From the NCBI GenBank assembly GCA_016191875.1, contig JACPVG010000016.1:106444-155686 (forward strand): DNA of 49,243 nucleotides, in the 5' to 3' direction. Positions 42,785 through 49,243 of this stretch are shown one piece after another. The notes under the pieces were generated by a model. The model did no database searches and was not told where the DNA came from. It saw only the letters and a list, made by a program, of their open reading frames with translations. Within the stretch, counting starts at the first letter, position 1. Each line of letters opens with the position of its first letter. A program made the translations under genes and the position numbers. The stretch comes from Chloroflexota bacterium (GTDB taxonomy: Bacteria; Chloroflexota; Anaerolineae; Anaerolineales; UBA11579).

Positions 42785-43549
42785 CTATTCATCGAATTCA
42801 AGCTCATAATCAATCTGCGAACTGATTTTGTCGGTCGGTTCAATCTCGATTTCTGAGAATGTCCGGGCTTGTTGTGCCTGTACCTGAAATTGCTTAATCA
42901 GTTCAAGCAGGGCCAAGAAAGTCGCGACGATGTCAGCCTTTTTGGGTCTATTGCCGACCAAGCGACTGAAGGTTGTCTTCCCCTTTTGTTCCAGAATGGA
43001 TGTAATGAACAGGATTTTCTTCTTGATGCTGACCAGGGGAGGGCCAACGGCTTTGAGTAATCCGTTGGCGCGCAAACTGAATAAAAGGACCCTGGAGGCA
43101 GCTTTGAACAGGTCATCTTTTCCCAAACCAGCTAGGTCAAGCTTGCCTTCGATACGGGGCGGCGGCGCTAGACGCAGGTATGTCTTGAGGCCGATATCTT
43201 CTTTCTGGCGTAATAGGCGGGCAATCTCTTTGTATTTCTTGTAAAGGATGAGCTGCTGAACGAGATCCTCGCCGGGATCTTCTTCGCCGAGTTCACGCGA
43301 AGGCGGGCGCGGCAAGAGAGCTTCAGACTTGATCTGCATGAGCCGGGCGGCGATGAGCAGGAATCCAGAAACTTCATCCGGGCGATGATTTTGCAGTTGT
43401 TGCACATACGCCAAGAATGCATTGGTCACCTGCGCCAGGGCCAACTTAGTTATGTCGAGTTCTGAGCGTTCGATCAGGCTCAACAGGATATCAAGCGGAC
43501 CCTGGTAGATGGGCGTAGCGACTTCGAATCTGGCAGTTGAAGGCATCAT
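42785..43549 (-). CDS. scpA: Segregation and condensation protein A (ScpA kleisin)
   Basis: The kleisin that bridges Smc heads in the bacterial condensin. About 254 residues. The N-terminal domain is clear (FEVATPIYQGPLDILLSLIE, then SELDITKLALAQVTNAFLAY, VSGFLLIAARLMQIKSEALL); a variable middle follows, then the winged-helix C-terminal part (TTFSRLVGNRPKKADIVATFLALLELIKQ). The frame opens further upstream, but MMPSTARFEV at 43549 fits the family start. ScpB, its usual partner, is not next to it, and smc is not in the window. It is divergent from trxA and heads the run scpA-DUF255-hisS-tRNA-His. Confidence 0.94.
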   Translation of the reverse strand: MMPSTARFEVATPIYQGPLDILLSLIERSELDITKLALAQVTNAFLAYVQQLQNHRPDEVSGFLLIAARLMQIKSEALLPRPPSRELGEEDPGEDLVQQLILYKKYKEIARLLRQKEDIGLKTYLRLAPPPRIEGKLDLAGLGKDDLFKAASRVLLFSLRANGLLKAVGPPLVSIKKKILFITSILEQKGKTTFSRLVGNRPKKADIVATFLALLELIKQFQVQAQQARTFSEIEIEPTDKISSQIDYELEFDE

Positions 43550-43676
43550 TACGTAGCAGGCAGGGAGGCCGTAGGGCATTATATCTTACGGAATTCAGGG
43601 TAAGATAGGCAATCCATTGCCTGTCTGTACTGACGGCGGAGTCTCACATCCGCAACTACAGTAAGGAGATGCATTC

Positions 43677-44024
43677 ATGAACCAACCCATCAAAGTGACG
43701 GACACAGAGTTTGAGATTACAGTCCTGAAGAACGACCTGCCGGTTGTGGTCGATTTCTGGGCTCCCTGGTGCGGCCCATGCCGTGCAGTGGCGCCGATCC
43801 TGGACAAGCTTGCGGCAGATTACGAGGGCAAGGTGCTGATTGCCAAGGTAAACACCGATGAAGATAATCAGTGGGCAATGAAGTATGGCGTTCAGGGCAT
43901 CCCCACGATGATCTTTGTCAATAAGGGCAATCTGGTCCATCGTCAGGTTGGCGCCCTGCCAGAACCCATCCTGCGCGACCTGTTTGAGCAATTCCTGGAG
44001 ATCGCGGCCCAGCCTGCGAGTTAG
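43677..44024 (+). CDS. trxA: Thioredoxin
   Basis: A 115-residue classical thioredoxin for cytoplasmic disulfide reduction. It has VVVDFWAPWCGPCRAVAPIL with redox Cys32/Cys35 in WCGPC, the buried Asp26, and the cis-Pro in VQGIPTMIFV. ATG 43677 follows AAGGAG at good spacing. It is transcribed alone, divergent from scpA and convergent with murA, with a terminator after the stop. Confidence 0.97.
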   Translation: MNQPIKVTDTEFEITVLKNDLPVVVDFWAPWCGPCRAVAPILDKLAADYEGKVLIAKVNTDEDNQWAMKYGVQGIPTMIFVNKGNLVHRQVGALPEPILRDLFEQFLEIAAQPAS

Positions 44025-44034
44025 CGAACTGTAT

Positions 44035-44061
44035 CCGCCCCCACCGGTATGGGGCGGTTTT
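44035..44061. terminator. Intrinsic terminator between trxA and murA
   Basis: CCGCCCC (44035-44041) pairs with GGGGCGG (44051-44057), 9-nt loop, followed by TTTTA on the plus strand. It lies 10 bp beyond the trxA stop; its last bases touch the murA stop codon. It is mainly the trxA terminator. Confidence 0.75.
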
Positions 44062-45352
44062 ATTCTGACAGCCGCTCGATTTTGGCACCGAGAGCCTGGA
44101 GTTTCTCGTCTACTCGTTCGTAGCCCCGGTCGATTTGGGCGACATTGCGAATTTCGGATTTTCCCCTTGCGGCCAGGGCGGCCAGGACAAGCGCCATTCC
44201 CGCCCGGATGTCCGGACTCTCTAAATTTTCGGCAATCAGCCGGCTGGGGCCCTGAACGATGGCGCGATGCGGGTCGCACAGAACGACTTGGGCGCCCATG
44301 CCAACCAGTTTGTCTGTAAAGTACATTCTGCTTGGGTACATCCAGTCATGGAATAGAACGCTGCCGGTTGATTGGGTAGCAACCACGATAGCGATGCTCA
44401 TGAGGTCGGTAGGAAATGCCGGCCAGGGCATCACGCTGATCTCAGGGATGGCATTGCCAAGATCCTTCTCTATGACCAACTCTTGATCAGCTGGAACCAG
44501 GATATCCCCACCTTCGGTGTCCCAGCGGACGCCCAGCCTTTCGAATACCAGGCGAATCATGTCCAGGTACTGGTTACCTGCATTGCGAATCCGAATGCTG
44601 CCACGCGTGACCACGGCTGCGCCGATATAACTTACGACCTCCAGATAGTCGGGACCAATCGTAAACTCGCCTCCCGAAAGCGCGTCGGCGCCGGCAATGT
44701 GCAGCGTGTTCGAACCGATATTCTGTATATTCGCTCCGATGCTTCTCAGGAACTGACATAATTCCTGGACATGAGGTTCCGAGGCTGCGTTTCGAATGAT
44801 CGTCTCACCCTTTGCCAGGACGGCTGCCATGATGGCGTTCTCGGTCGCGGTTACGCTGGCTTCATCGAGGAGAACATCTGCACCTGTCAGACCCTTGGGG
44901 GCGCTGAATCGAAAGACTTTTTTCTCAATGTCGTAGGCGGCCTCAGCGCCAAGCGCCTGCAGGGCCAGAATGTGAGTATCCACTCGTCTGCGGCCAATGA
45001 CATCTCCCCCGGGTGGGGCGAGAGTGAGGTCGCCCAGGCGGGCTGTAAGCGGCCCAGCAAGAAGGATGGAAGCACGGATTTGTTTCAGAAGATTGGGGTC
45101 CAGTTGCCCAGCGTTTATGTGCCTGGCAGTAATTCTCCAGCGATGTTCTTCCAGGTCTTCCACTACTGCGCCGAGACTTTCCATGAGCGCGCGCATGGTC
45201 TGGACGTCGCGAATGTTGGGAACATTGTTGAGCACGACCGGCTCTTCGGTCAACAAACAGGCGGCGAGCAGGGGAAGGGCGGCATTTTTGTTTCCGGAAG
45301 GGGTCACTTCGCCGGAAAGCGGTTGTCCACCTTCAATGACGAATCGCTCCAT
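44060..45352 (-). CDS. murA: UDP-N-acetylglucosamine 1-carboxyvinyltransferase with Asp in place of catalytic Cys
   Basis: Transfers enolpyruvate from PEP to UDP-GlcNAc, the first committed step of peptidoglycan synthesis. The 430-residue product shows GNKNA (Lys22, Asn23), LLAGPLTAR, the active-site loop PPGGDVIGRRRVDTH, GPDYLEVVSYIGAA and RAGMALVLAALAA. In most bacteria the loop reads GGCxIGxRPVDxH and the Cys (Cys115 in E. coli) is alkylated by fosfomycin. Here it is Asp117, as in Mycobacterium and Chlamydia, so the enzyme should be active but naturally insensitive to fosfomycin. Other catalytic residues look conserved. ATG 45352 follows GGAG. It is convergent with trxA and divergent from the prepilin-peptidase-like gene. 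Confidence 0.96.
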   Translation of the reverse strand: MERFVIEGGQPLSGEVTPSGNKNAALPLLAACLLTEEPVVLNNVPNIRDVQTMRALMESLGAVVEDLEEHRWRITARHINAGQLDPNLLKQIRASILLAGPLTARLGDLTLAPPGGDVIGRRRVDTHILALQALGAEAAYDIEKKVFRFSAPKGLTGADVLLDEASVTATENAIMAAVLAKGETIIRNAASEPHVQELCQFLRSIGANIQNIGSNTLHIAGADALSGGEFTIGPDYLEVVSYIGAAVVTRGSIRIRNAGNQYLDMIRLVFERLGVRWDTEGGDILVPADQELVIEKDLGNAIPEISVMPWPAFPTDLMSIAIVVATQSTGSVLFHDWMYPSRMYFTDKLVGMGAQVVLCDPHRAIVQGPSRLIAENLESPDIRAGMALVLAALAARGKSEIRNVAQIDRGYERVDEKLQALGAKIERLSE

Positions 45353-45382
45353 GTGGGCTCCAAGTTTTCTATATGTTCGGCC

Positions 45383-45391
45383 TGCTATAAT
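45383..45391 (+). promoter_or_regulatory. Extended -10 promoter of the prepilin-peptidase-like gene
   Basis: TGCTATAAT at 45383-45391 is a perfect extended -10 (TGn-TATAAT). Transcription would begin about 45398, which is the A of the start codon, so the mRNA would be leaderless. No Shine-Dalgarno is seen upstream. Confidence 0.6.
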
Positions 45392-45397
45392 ACCGTT

Positions 45398-46168
45398 ATG
45401 TCTGGTTTTTTTCCACTCGCATCGGGTCTGGGAGGTATTGCGATAGGAATGTTGGTGAACCTGATCTCCAATGAACTGTCATTTCGTAGAGGGCTCATAC
45501 AAGGAGCATGCGCTCAGGCGAGAAAGGAGGGGGGCGCGCTGTGGTTCAGCCTGGTATTCTGGCAGAGTGGGGGATGTGGCCGAAACTGGCGAGTAAGACA
45601 TTTATTTGTCTTGCTCATTTACAGCGCCTTCTTCGCCGCTCTTGGGTGGTGGAACGGCCCAGTCAAGCTGCCGCTGGTGATGACAACCTGCCTGGTTGTG
45701 TACATGGGCGTGATAACGGTATTAGATCTGGAGTACAAAGTTATCCTGTTCCCTACTGTCTGGTTGGGCGCAGCCATTGGCCTGGTCGGCGGCGTGTTAT
45801 TGCATGGCGTTGCCGATACCTTGTTTGGCGGTTTGGCGGGATTCGTTAGCATGTACCTTCTCTATATCCTCGGGGCCAGCCTTGTCAATTTCATGGCGAA
45901 ACGGAGGGGGGAAGAAATCTCTGAGGTGGCACTTGGCTTTGGCGATGTGAACCTTGCTGGAATTCTTGGACTATGGCTTGGATGGCCTGGAATTCTGGCG
46001 GGCCTGTATTTTGCAGTCCTCGCCGGAGGGATTGGCAGCTTGGCCTTCGTCGTTGTGAAATCGTTGCGCGGCGGATATTCTCCTTACACGGCAATCCCTT
46101 ACGGGCCATTTCTGGTCATGGCGATGGCCTGGTTTCTCATCTTCCGACCCGCCTTGATGGGAAATTAG
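45398..46168 (+). CDS. Type IV prepilin peptidase-like membrane protein (A24 family)
   Basis: A 256-residue polytopic membrane protein with seven or so hydrophobic helices. It carries the two aspartates of A24 aspartic peptidases: one in VITVLDLEYKVILFP and the second in the GxGD motif ALGFGDVNLAGILGLWLGWPG. These peptidases cut the leader of type IV pilins and related pseudopilins. The four-Cys segment of bifunctional PilD enzymes is absent, so N-methylation is not expected. A much longer open frame exists upstream (to 44771) inside murA on the opposite strand; I start at ATG 45398, next to an extended -10, because the part before it has no membrane character or homology. No pilin genes are seen nearby. 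The stop overlaps the convergent P-loop gene. Confidence 0.87.
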   Translation: MSGFFPLASGLGGIAIGMLVNLISNELSFRRGLIQGACAQARKEGGALWFSLVFWQSGGCGRNWRVRHLFVLLIYSAFFAALGWWNGPVKLPLVMTTCLVVYMGVITVLDLEYKVILFPTVWLGAAIGLVGGVLLHGVADTLFGGLAGFVSMYLLYILGASLVNFMAKRRGEEISEVALGFGDVNLAGILGLWLGWPGILAGLYFAVLAGGIGSLAFVVVKSLRGGYSPYTAIPYGPFLVMAMAWFLIFRPALMGN

Positions 46169-46518
46169 AACTCTTCCAGGAATTTCAAAACTTGAGCGAG
46201 CACCTCGTTTTCGGTTTGGTTCGATGTCTCGACGATCAGGTCTGCGTGGGCGCGGGCATGGACTAGTCTTTCGGATTGCCTGAGATACTCGGCCGCCGTC
46301 CAGCGTTGCCCCCGCCGGACTGTGGCCTCATAATCCGCATCCAGGAATATCAACACATCCGGCCTGGCAATCTTCTGCCACATGCTTGGGGCGAAAGAAT
46401 GCTCCTGGGCGATATGACGCACGAGAAAGCCATATTCCTCCAGGATGAGTTTCAGCCGCGTTTTTCCCGATTTGCAAGGTCCGACCAGACCAACCAGGGG
46501 GTTTTTGTCAACTCTCAA
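46165..46518 (-). CDS. Small P-loop nucleotide-binding protein
   Basis: A 117-residue protein with a Walker A at 13-20 (GPCKSGKT) and a possible Walker B at LIFLDAD (56-62). Such short P-loop proteins resemble nucleotide/nucleoside kinases (a fold like adenylate or shikimate kinase), but the lid is minimal, so I only call it P-loop. The start is a TTG at 46518 with an AGG about 7 bases upstream; no ATG is available before the P-loop. It lies 6 bp downstream of the PP2C-type phosphatase gene and its stop overlaps that of the convergent A24 gene by 4 bp. Confidence 0.78.
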   Translation of the reverse strand: MRVDKNPLVGLVGPCKSGKTRLKLILEEYGFLVRHIAQEHSFAPSMWQKIARPDVLIFLDADYEATVRRGQRWTAAEYLRQSERLVHARAHADLIVETSNQTENEVLAQVLKFLEEF

Positions 46519-46524
46519 TAGCGC

Positions 46525-47229
46525 CTAGGAAATCGGGAGCGATATGGTGAGCCGGCGTGGCTCTCCTGGGGAATTGTTGGATGTGACCCTCAGGGTGACG
46601 ACGCTTATGTCGTCCAGGGGGCGGCCCTGGTCCAACTCGAAGGCCAAATTCAGCAATACATCCGAAATATCCTGCGCGTCAAACCCCTTCTCGATCAACA
46701 GTGCTGCCTGCTCTTTAATATCGATCTTCTTCCCCGACCGTTCGCCGGCATGTACAAGACCATCTGTATATGCTATGACATAGAGATCTGGCGAAAGTGG
46801 AAATTCGCGGATGACCGGACGAGTGGCTCGATAGATGCCCACCGGAACGCTGTCTTCGTCGAGGGACACGAGCGCGTTATCCTGGGTGATTAGCAGCGGA
46901 ACGGGATTGTTTCGGGTCAGAACCAGGCTTTTTGACTCCAGGTCCACCGAGAGGATGTTCAACGTGGACTGCACATGTCCTTGCCGGTGGGAGAAGAGGT
47001 AATCCGAGGCCGCCCTGGCCGCCGCGCCGTCACGGACCCCTTCAGCAAGGAGGGAAATCACCTTGCGGACGACCATATTGGAGATGCGTTTGGCGCTCTT
47101 GCCCGACCGCTGGCCATCAGCCAAGACGATGGACAACCCGCCATTCGGGCGCTCGACGACTTCCAGGGTGTCCCCGCTCTCGGCAGAGGCGTACTTGTTG
47201 AGCTTACTTACGCCAATTCGAACTTGCAT
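46525..47229 (-). CDS. SpoIIE-type PP2C serine/threonine phosphatase
   Basis: A 234-residue phosphatase domain of the SpoIIE/RsbU type with no sensor domain. It has the metal-binding Asp in VLADGQRSGKSAKRIS, SVDLESKSLVLTRNN, the Gly in VPVGIYRA, YVIAYTDGLVHAGERSG (second metal Asp) and PLDDISVVTLRV at the end. Members dephosphorylate anti-sigma-factor antagonists. No anti-sigma, STAS or sigma genes are in the window, so targets are unknown. It starts at ATG 47229, 4 bp after the stop of the methyltransferase gene, and is followed closely by the P-loop gene, so these genes appear to be co-transcribed with the lipid kinase. Confidence 0.9.
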   Translation of the reverse strand: MQVRIGVSKLNKYASAESGDTLEVVERPNGGLSIVLADGQRSGKSAKRISNMVVRKVISLLAEGVRDGAAARAASDYLFSHRQGHVQSTLNILSVDLESKSLVLTRNNPVPLLITQDNALVSLDEDSVPVGIYRATRPVIREFPLSPDLYVIAYTDGLVHAGERSGKKIDIKEQAALLIEKGFDAQDISDVLLNLAFELDQGRPLDDISVVTLRVTSNNSPGEPRRLTISLPIS

Positions 47230-47233
47230 GTCT

Positions 47234-47923
47234 TCATTCTACCATTAGGGCTTTTTTGGCTCGGAGCAGCAAAAGTTCAGCATTCTGATGCTGATGTGGG
47301 ATAACCTGGCAAGTGAAGCCAGCCTGACGATGTAATTCAACCAATCTTTCGGCTGCACTCGCGAGGAAACCTGTGCTAACGCCGATGAAACGGAACATGA
47401 TATGTCCTGGGAGGTCCAGCAGATTGCTGGGCCTGGTCAACCCCATGGGCAGAGAAATGAAGATGCCATCCGGCTTCAGTACCCTGTGAATCTCGCTCAA
47501 AGACGCCTGGCTGTAAATGGCTGGAGCCGGGAACGTGGCGATTGCGACGCTGAAGTGGCTATCGGGAAAAGGAAGCTGTTCAGCGGCGCCATTTACCACG
47601 CTGAATGGAGCGGGCAGCGGCTTCGAACGACCAGATGCAAGCCTGCTCATCTCCAGGCTTAAGTCAAGTCCGACCATTTTGTGGCCTCTGGCATTCAATG
47701 CGGCAAGGAGATGGCCGGGTCCGTGTCCAAGCTCGAGACAGTTTCCAGCAGGCACATAGGGAATAACTGCGGAAGCCCATTCCACCCACTTCCCACCTGA
47801 AACTATGTTGGCGATCAGGTCATACGAACTTGAAAAGCGATGATAGAGAAGGCGGTAGACGTAGCCTAATCCCCTAGAGACCGTTTCAATCCACCAGGAG
47901 TGGGAGTTTTCCGGGATAGACAC
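47234..47923 (-). CDS. SAM-dependent methyltransferase (class I, Methyltransf_11)
   Basis: A 229-residue class I methyltransferase with motif I LELGHGPGHLLAAL, the acidic motif II in VGLDLSLEM, VVNGAAEQLPFPDSHFSVAI (motif III region) and LKPDGIFISLP. The N-terminal part (YRLLYHRFSSSYDLIANIVS) resembles lipid or quinone methyltransferases such as UbiE, but the substrate is not clear. The frame is open to an ATG at 48016, which would overlap the lipid-kinase gene by 131 bp with an unlikely N-terminus. I prefer GTG 47923, overlapping by 38 bp, where a normal-looking start VSIPENSHSWWIE begins. The upstream lipid kinase suggests a link with membrane lipids. Confidence 0.86.
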   Translation of the reverse strand: MSIPENSHSWWIETVSRGLGYVYRLLYHRFSSSYDLIANIVSGGKWVEWASAVIPYVPAGNCLELGHGPGHLLAALNARGHKMVGLDLSLEMSRLASGRSKPLPAPFSVVNGAAEQLPFPDSHFSVAIATFPAPAIYSQASLSEIHRVLKPDGIFISLPMGLTRPSNLLDLPGHIMFRFIGVSTGFLASAAERLVELHRQAGFTCQVIPHQHQNAELLLLRAKKALMVE

Positions 47924-48785
47924 TGAAGTGAAAGTCCGTTGCCCACTCGGGAAATAGCTCCCCGTCTGCGTGTATTGGCGTTGGGCGATTGGCTCGCACA
48001 ACCAGCCGGGTGGCATGATGCTCTGCCACGCGCGGATGCTCGGCGATATTGCCCTGCCCGGATCTGAGAATCATGGGAAGGGCGCGCATGATGCCTATGC
48101 GGGTGGTGATGCTGGCGTGGACGAAACTCAGCCTTCCGTCCTTGGGGTCTGCGGAGGGTACGGTAAAGAATAGCCCGCCGGTTCTGGCTCCATTGCCGAT
48201 CGAGGCCAGTGTAACTGGGCCATCGTATGCTCCACCGTCCCATTCCATGGACATCGACCACTGGGGATTATGGGCAATTCCAACCAAGGTCGCCAGCAGG
48301 TAGCGAAATATACCGGTCACGCGGGTCATCCTCTGCTGGAGGGTGGTGATGTAAGGCTCGAGTCCCAAGCCGGCGTTGTTGACGAAATAGCGCCCGTTGA
48401 CCATGCATATATCAACTTGACTGATATGCTCGCCCGTCAGTCTTTTGACGGAATCTTCTAATGACGTCTTCAGCCCAAGATTGGCCGCCAGGTCGTTGGC
48501 TGTGCCAATGGGGATTACGCCAAATCTGGGCAGGCTTTCCAATCCGGCGCTCGCAATCATGCCGTTGATTACTTCGCCGATGGTGCCATCCCCGCCGGCG
48601 GCAACAATGGTCTCATAGCCCGCCCTGACCGCATCCCTGGCGATTTCTTCACAATGTCCGGTTCGCTGGCTCATTTCAAGGTTGTAGGAAAGCGAAAATC
48701 CTTCGAGAAGTGAGGTGATCTCGCCAGTTCGTTTTCCCGCCGCCCAACGGTTGGCGTAAGGGTTAAGGATTACTTTAGTTTTCAA
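47886..48785 (-). CDS. Diacylglycerol kinase-family lipid kinase (YegS/DgkB-like)
   Basis: A 299-residue lipid kinase of the DAGK_cat fold. It has KVILNPYANR, the nucleotide-binding AAGGDGTIGEVINGM (GGDGT 64-68), GVIPIGTANDLAANLGL and DGELFPEW near the C-terminus (catalytic/metal region). Relatives phosphorylate diacylglycerol, ceramide or sphingosine-like lipids; the exact lipid is not determined here. It starts with TTG at 48785 (an ATG in frame is not available close by) without a clear ribosome site. It lies 12 bp after the NIL-domain gene stop and overlaps the methyltransferase. Confidence 0.9.
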   Translation of the reverse strand: MKTKVILNPYANRWAAGKRTGEITSLLEGFSLSYNLEMSQRTGHCEEIARDAVRAGYETIVAAGGDGTIGEVINGMIASAGLESLPRFGVIPIGTANDLAANLGLKTSLEDSVKRLTGEHISQVDICMVNGRYFVNNAGLGLEPYITTLQQRMTRVTGIFRYLLATLVGIAHNPQWSMSMEWDGGAYDGPVTLASIGNGARTGGLFFTVPSADPKDGRLSFVHASITTRIGIMRALPMILRSGQGNIAEHPRVAEHHATRLVVRANRPTPIHADGELFPEWATDFHFSVYPGKLPLLVD

Positions 48786-48797
48786 CGCGGTTCTTAA

Positions 48798-49028
48798 CTA
48801 AGCGCTGAGCGTATTGACTTCCACACCCTGTTCGCGCAGCCAGCTGATTGCGCTCTCAATCAGGCCGGGGTTTCCCACCAGTTGAACTTCAAGCCACCCA
48901 ACATTGGTGTCGACCTCGGCGCGGATGATGTTCACGACCAGTTCTGAATAGGTGCGAATGAGAAGATTGATGATCGGGGTATTCAGCAGGGCAGGGGGAT
49001 AAATCAGTCGAACGACCTGTTCAGCCAT
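48798..49028 (-). CDS. NIL-domain protein
   Basis: A 76-residue protein that is a lone NIL domain, an ACT-like beta-alpha-beta fold found at the C-terminus of the methionine ABC transporter ATPase MetN and next to some 4Fe-4S ferredoxins, where it senses or binds ligands. The pattern AEQVVRLIYPPALLNTPIIN, then LVVNIIRAEVDTNVGWLEVQ and LREQGVEV is typical. The frame opens further upstream, but ATG 49028 with GGAG 7 bases before starts at the right place. The neighbours (lipid kinase, partial transposase-like gene) give no hint of a partner. Confidence 0.88.
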   Translation of the reverse strand: MAEQVVRLIYPPALLNTPIINLLIRTYSELVVNIIRAEVDTNVGWLEVQLVGNPGLIESAISWLREQGVEVNTLSA

Positions 49029-49125
49029 ATGGCACTCCGAGGAAACGGCAATGTTACCCATTTTAGCATGCTTTGGGATTTGCCTTAGCTGGTTGCAGGA
49101 TGGGGGAGTGGCTAAGTTAATGGAC

Positions 49126-49131
49126 TAAAAT
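49126..49131 (+). promoter_or_regulatory. Possible -10 element for the right-edge zinc-ribbon gene
   Basis: TAAAAT at 49126-49131. Transcription would start near 49138, next to the ATG at 49137, which would give a nearly leaderless mRNA. No clear -35. Confidence 0.3.
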
Positions 49132-49136
49132 AGGGC

Positions 49137-49243
49137 ATGACCAACTGTCCAAGCTGCAACCAATCTACCCGGCAGAACAAGGCTGGCCTCACCGTGGCGG
49201 GTTCGCAACGCGTTCGCTGTATGCATTGTGGCAAGCGATACAC
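49137..49243 (+). CDS. Partial zinc-ribbon protein (transposase-like N-terminus), cut by the right edge
   Basis: Only 35 codons are present. The translation is a complete zinc ribbon: MTNCPSCNQSTRQNKAGL and then VRCMHCGKRYT, with two CxxC knuckles 25 residues apart. This N-terminal ribbon with GxxVRC/YRC and CGKRYT is typical of IS1-like and related transposases and of some helix-turn-helix integrase-like proteins, where it precedes a DNA-binding domain. The 108 bp before it hold no obvious inverted repeat that I could match to a known element. Without the rest of the gene the call stays tentative. Confidence 0.6.
   Translation, partial: MTNCPSCNQSTRQNKAGLTVAGSQRVRCMHCGKRY

Noticed and set aside
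44771..45397. Long 5' extension of the prepilin-peptidase-like frame
   Set aside because: It covers the murA coding region on the opposite strand and lacks membrane helices; the extended -10 and the ATG at 45398 mark the real start.
47924..48016. N-terminal extension of the methyltransferase to ATG 48016
   Set aside because: It would overlap the lipid kinase by 131 bp and adds no family-like sequence; GTG 47923 is the better start.
1..49243. CRISPR array, prophage, toxin-antitoxin pair or plasmid replication genes
   Set aside because: No regular direct repeats, phage structural genes, integrase or partition genes were seen; the C25 protease cluster is not next to any Cas gene.

Overview
The window looks like a bacterial chromosome segment, most likely from Chloroflexota (Anaerolineae-like). 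This is inferred from the gene content, not proven: many zinc-ribbon and TPR proteins, two class III adenylate cyclases (one fused to an AAA ATPase), DegS/LiaS-type signalling, a MoxR/CoxE pair, an F420/FMN luciferase-like oxidoreductase and a MurA with Asp in place of the catalytic Cys. Base composition and codon use look even, moderately GC-rich and densely coding. I see no prophage, CRISPR array or complete insertion sequence. The only hint of a mobile element is a zinc-ribbon reading frame cut by the right edge.

Layout. 1-9588 (minus strand) reads from a small two-helix membrane protein into a giant ~1760-residue TPR protein, then a TPR protein with a C25/caspase-like Cys-His protease domain, then smpB, an unknown protein and the first codons of an aromatic amino acid lyase. 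9666-10560 is rplY (bL25) with a well-formed promoter and a structured leader. 10611-13866 (minus) holds a Nudix hydrolase and a tRNA-thiolation cluster (cysteine desulfurase, mnmA, small membrane protein). 13992-17753 (plus) holds a phosphohexomutase, a TatD nuclease, a polyprenyl synthase and a CBS protein. 17806-20472 is a divergent response regulator/histidine kinase pair plus a lone receiver domain. 20458-27336 (minus) is an HDAC-family deacetylase, a luciferase-like oxidoreductase, a rhodanese-MBL protein and a MoxR/VWA/zinc-ribbon cluster. 27406-29248 (plus) is an MtnA-like isomerase and an MTA phosphorylase.

29280-34801 (minus) looks like one transcription unit: amino-acid-binding lipoprotein, attenuator hairpin, permease, class V aminotransferase, ferredoxin-like protein and ALDH7-type dehydrogenase. 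It fits amino acid uptake and breakdown, but the transporter ATPase is not in the window. 34929-39271 holds two cyclases separated by a DUF427 gene and a repeat-bearing spacer. 39331-43549 (minus) is scpA, a DUF255 thioredoxin-fold protein, hisS and, 29 bp downstream of hisS, tRNA-His itself. 43677-49243 contains trxA, murA, a prepilin-peptidase-like protein, a small P-loop protein, a PP2C phosphatase, a methyltransferase, a lipid kinase, a NIL-domain protein and the partial zinc-ribbon gene.

The strongest candidate for an undescribed system is the membrane protein/giant TPR/TPR-protease module at 1449-9588. Its domain logic (a caspase-fold protease beside a large TPR sensor or scaffold and a membrane anchor) resembles protease-based signalling or defence modules, but its function cannot be read from sequence.
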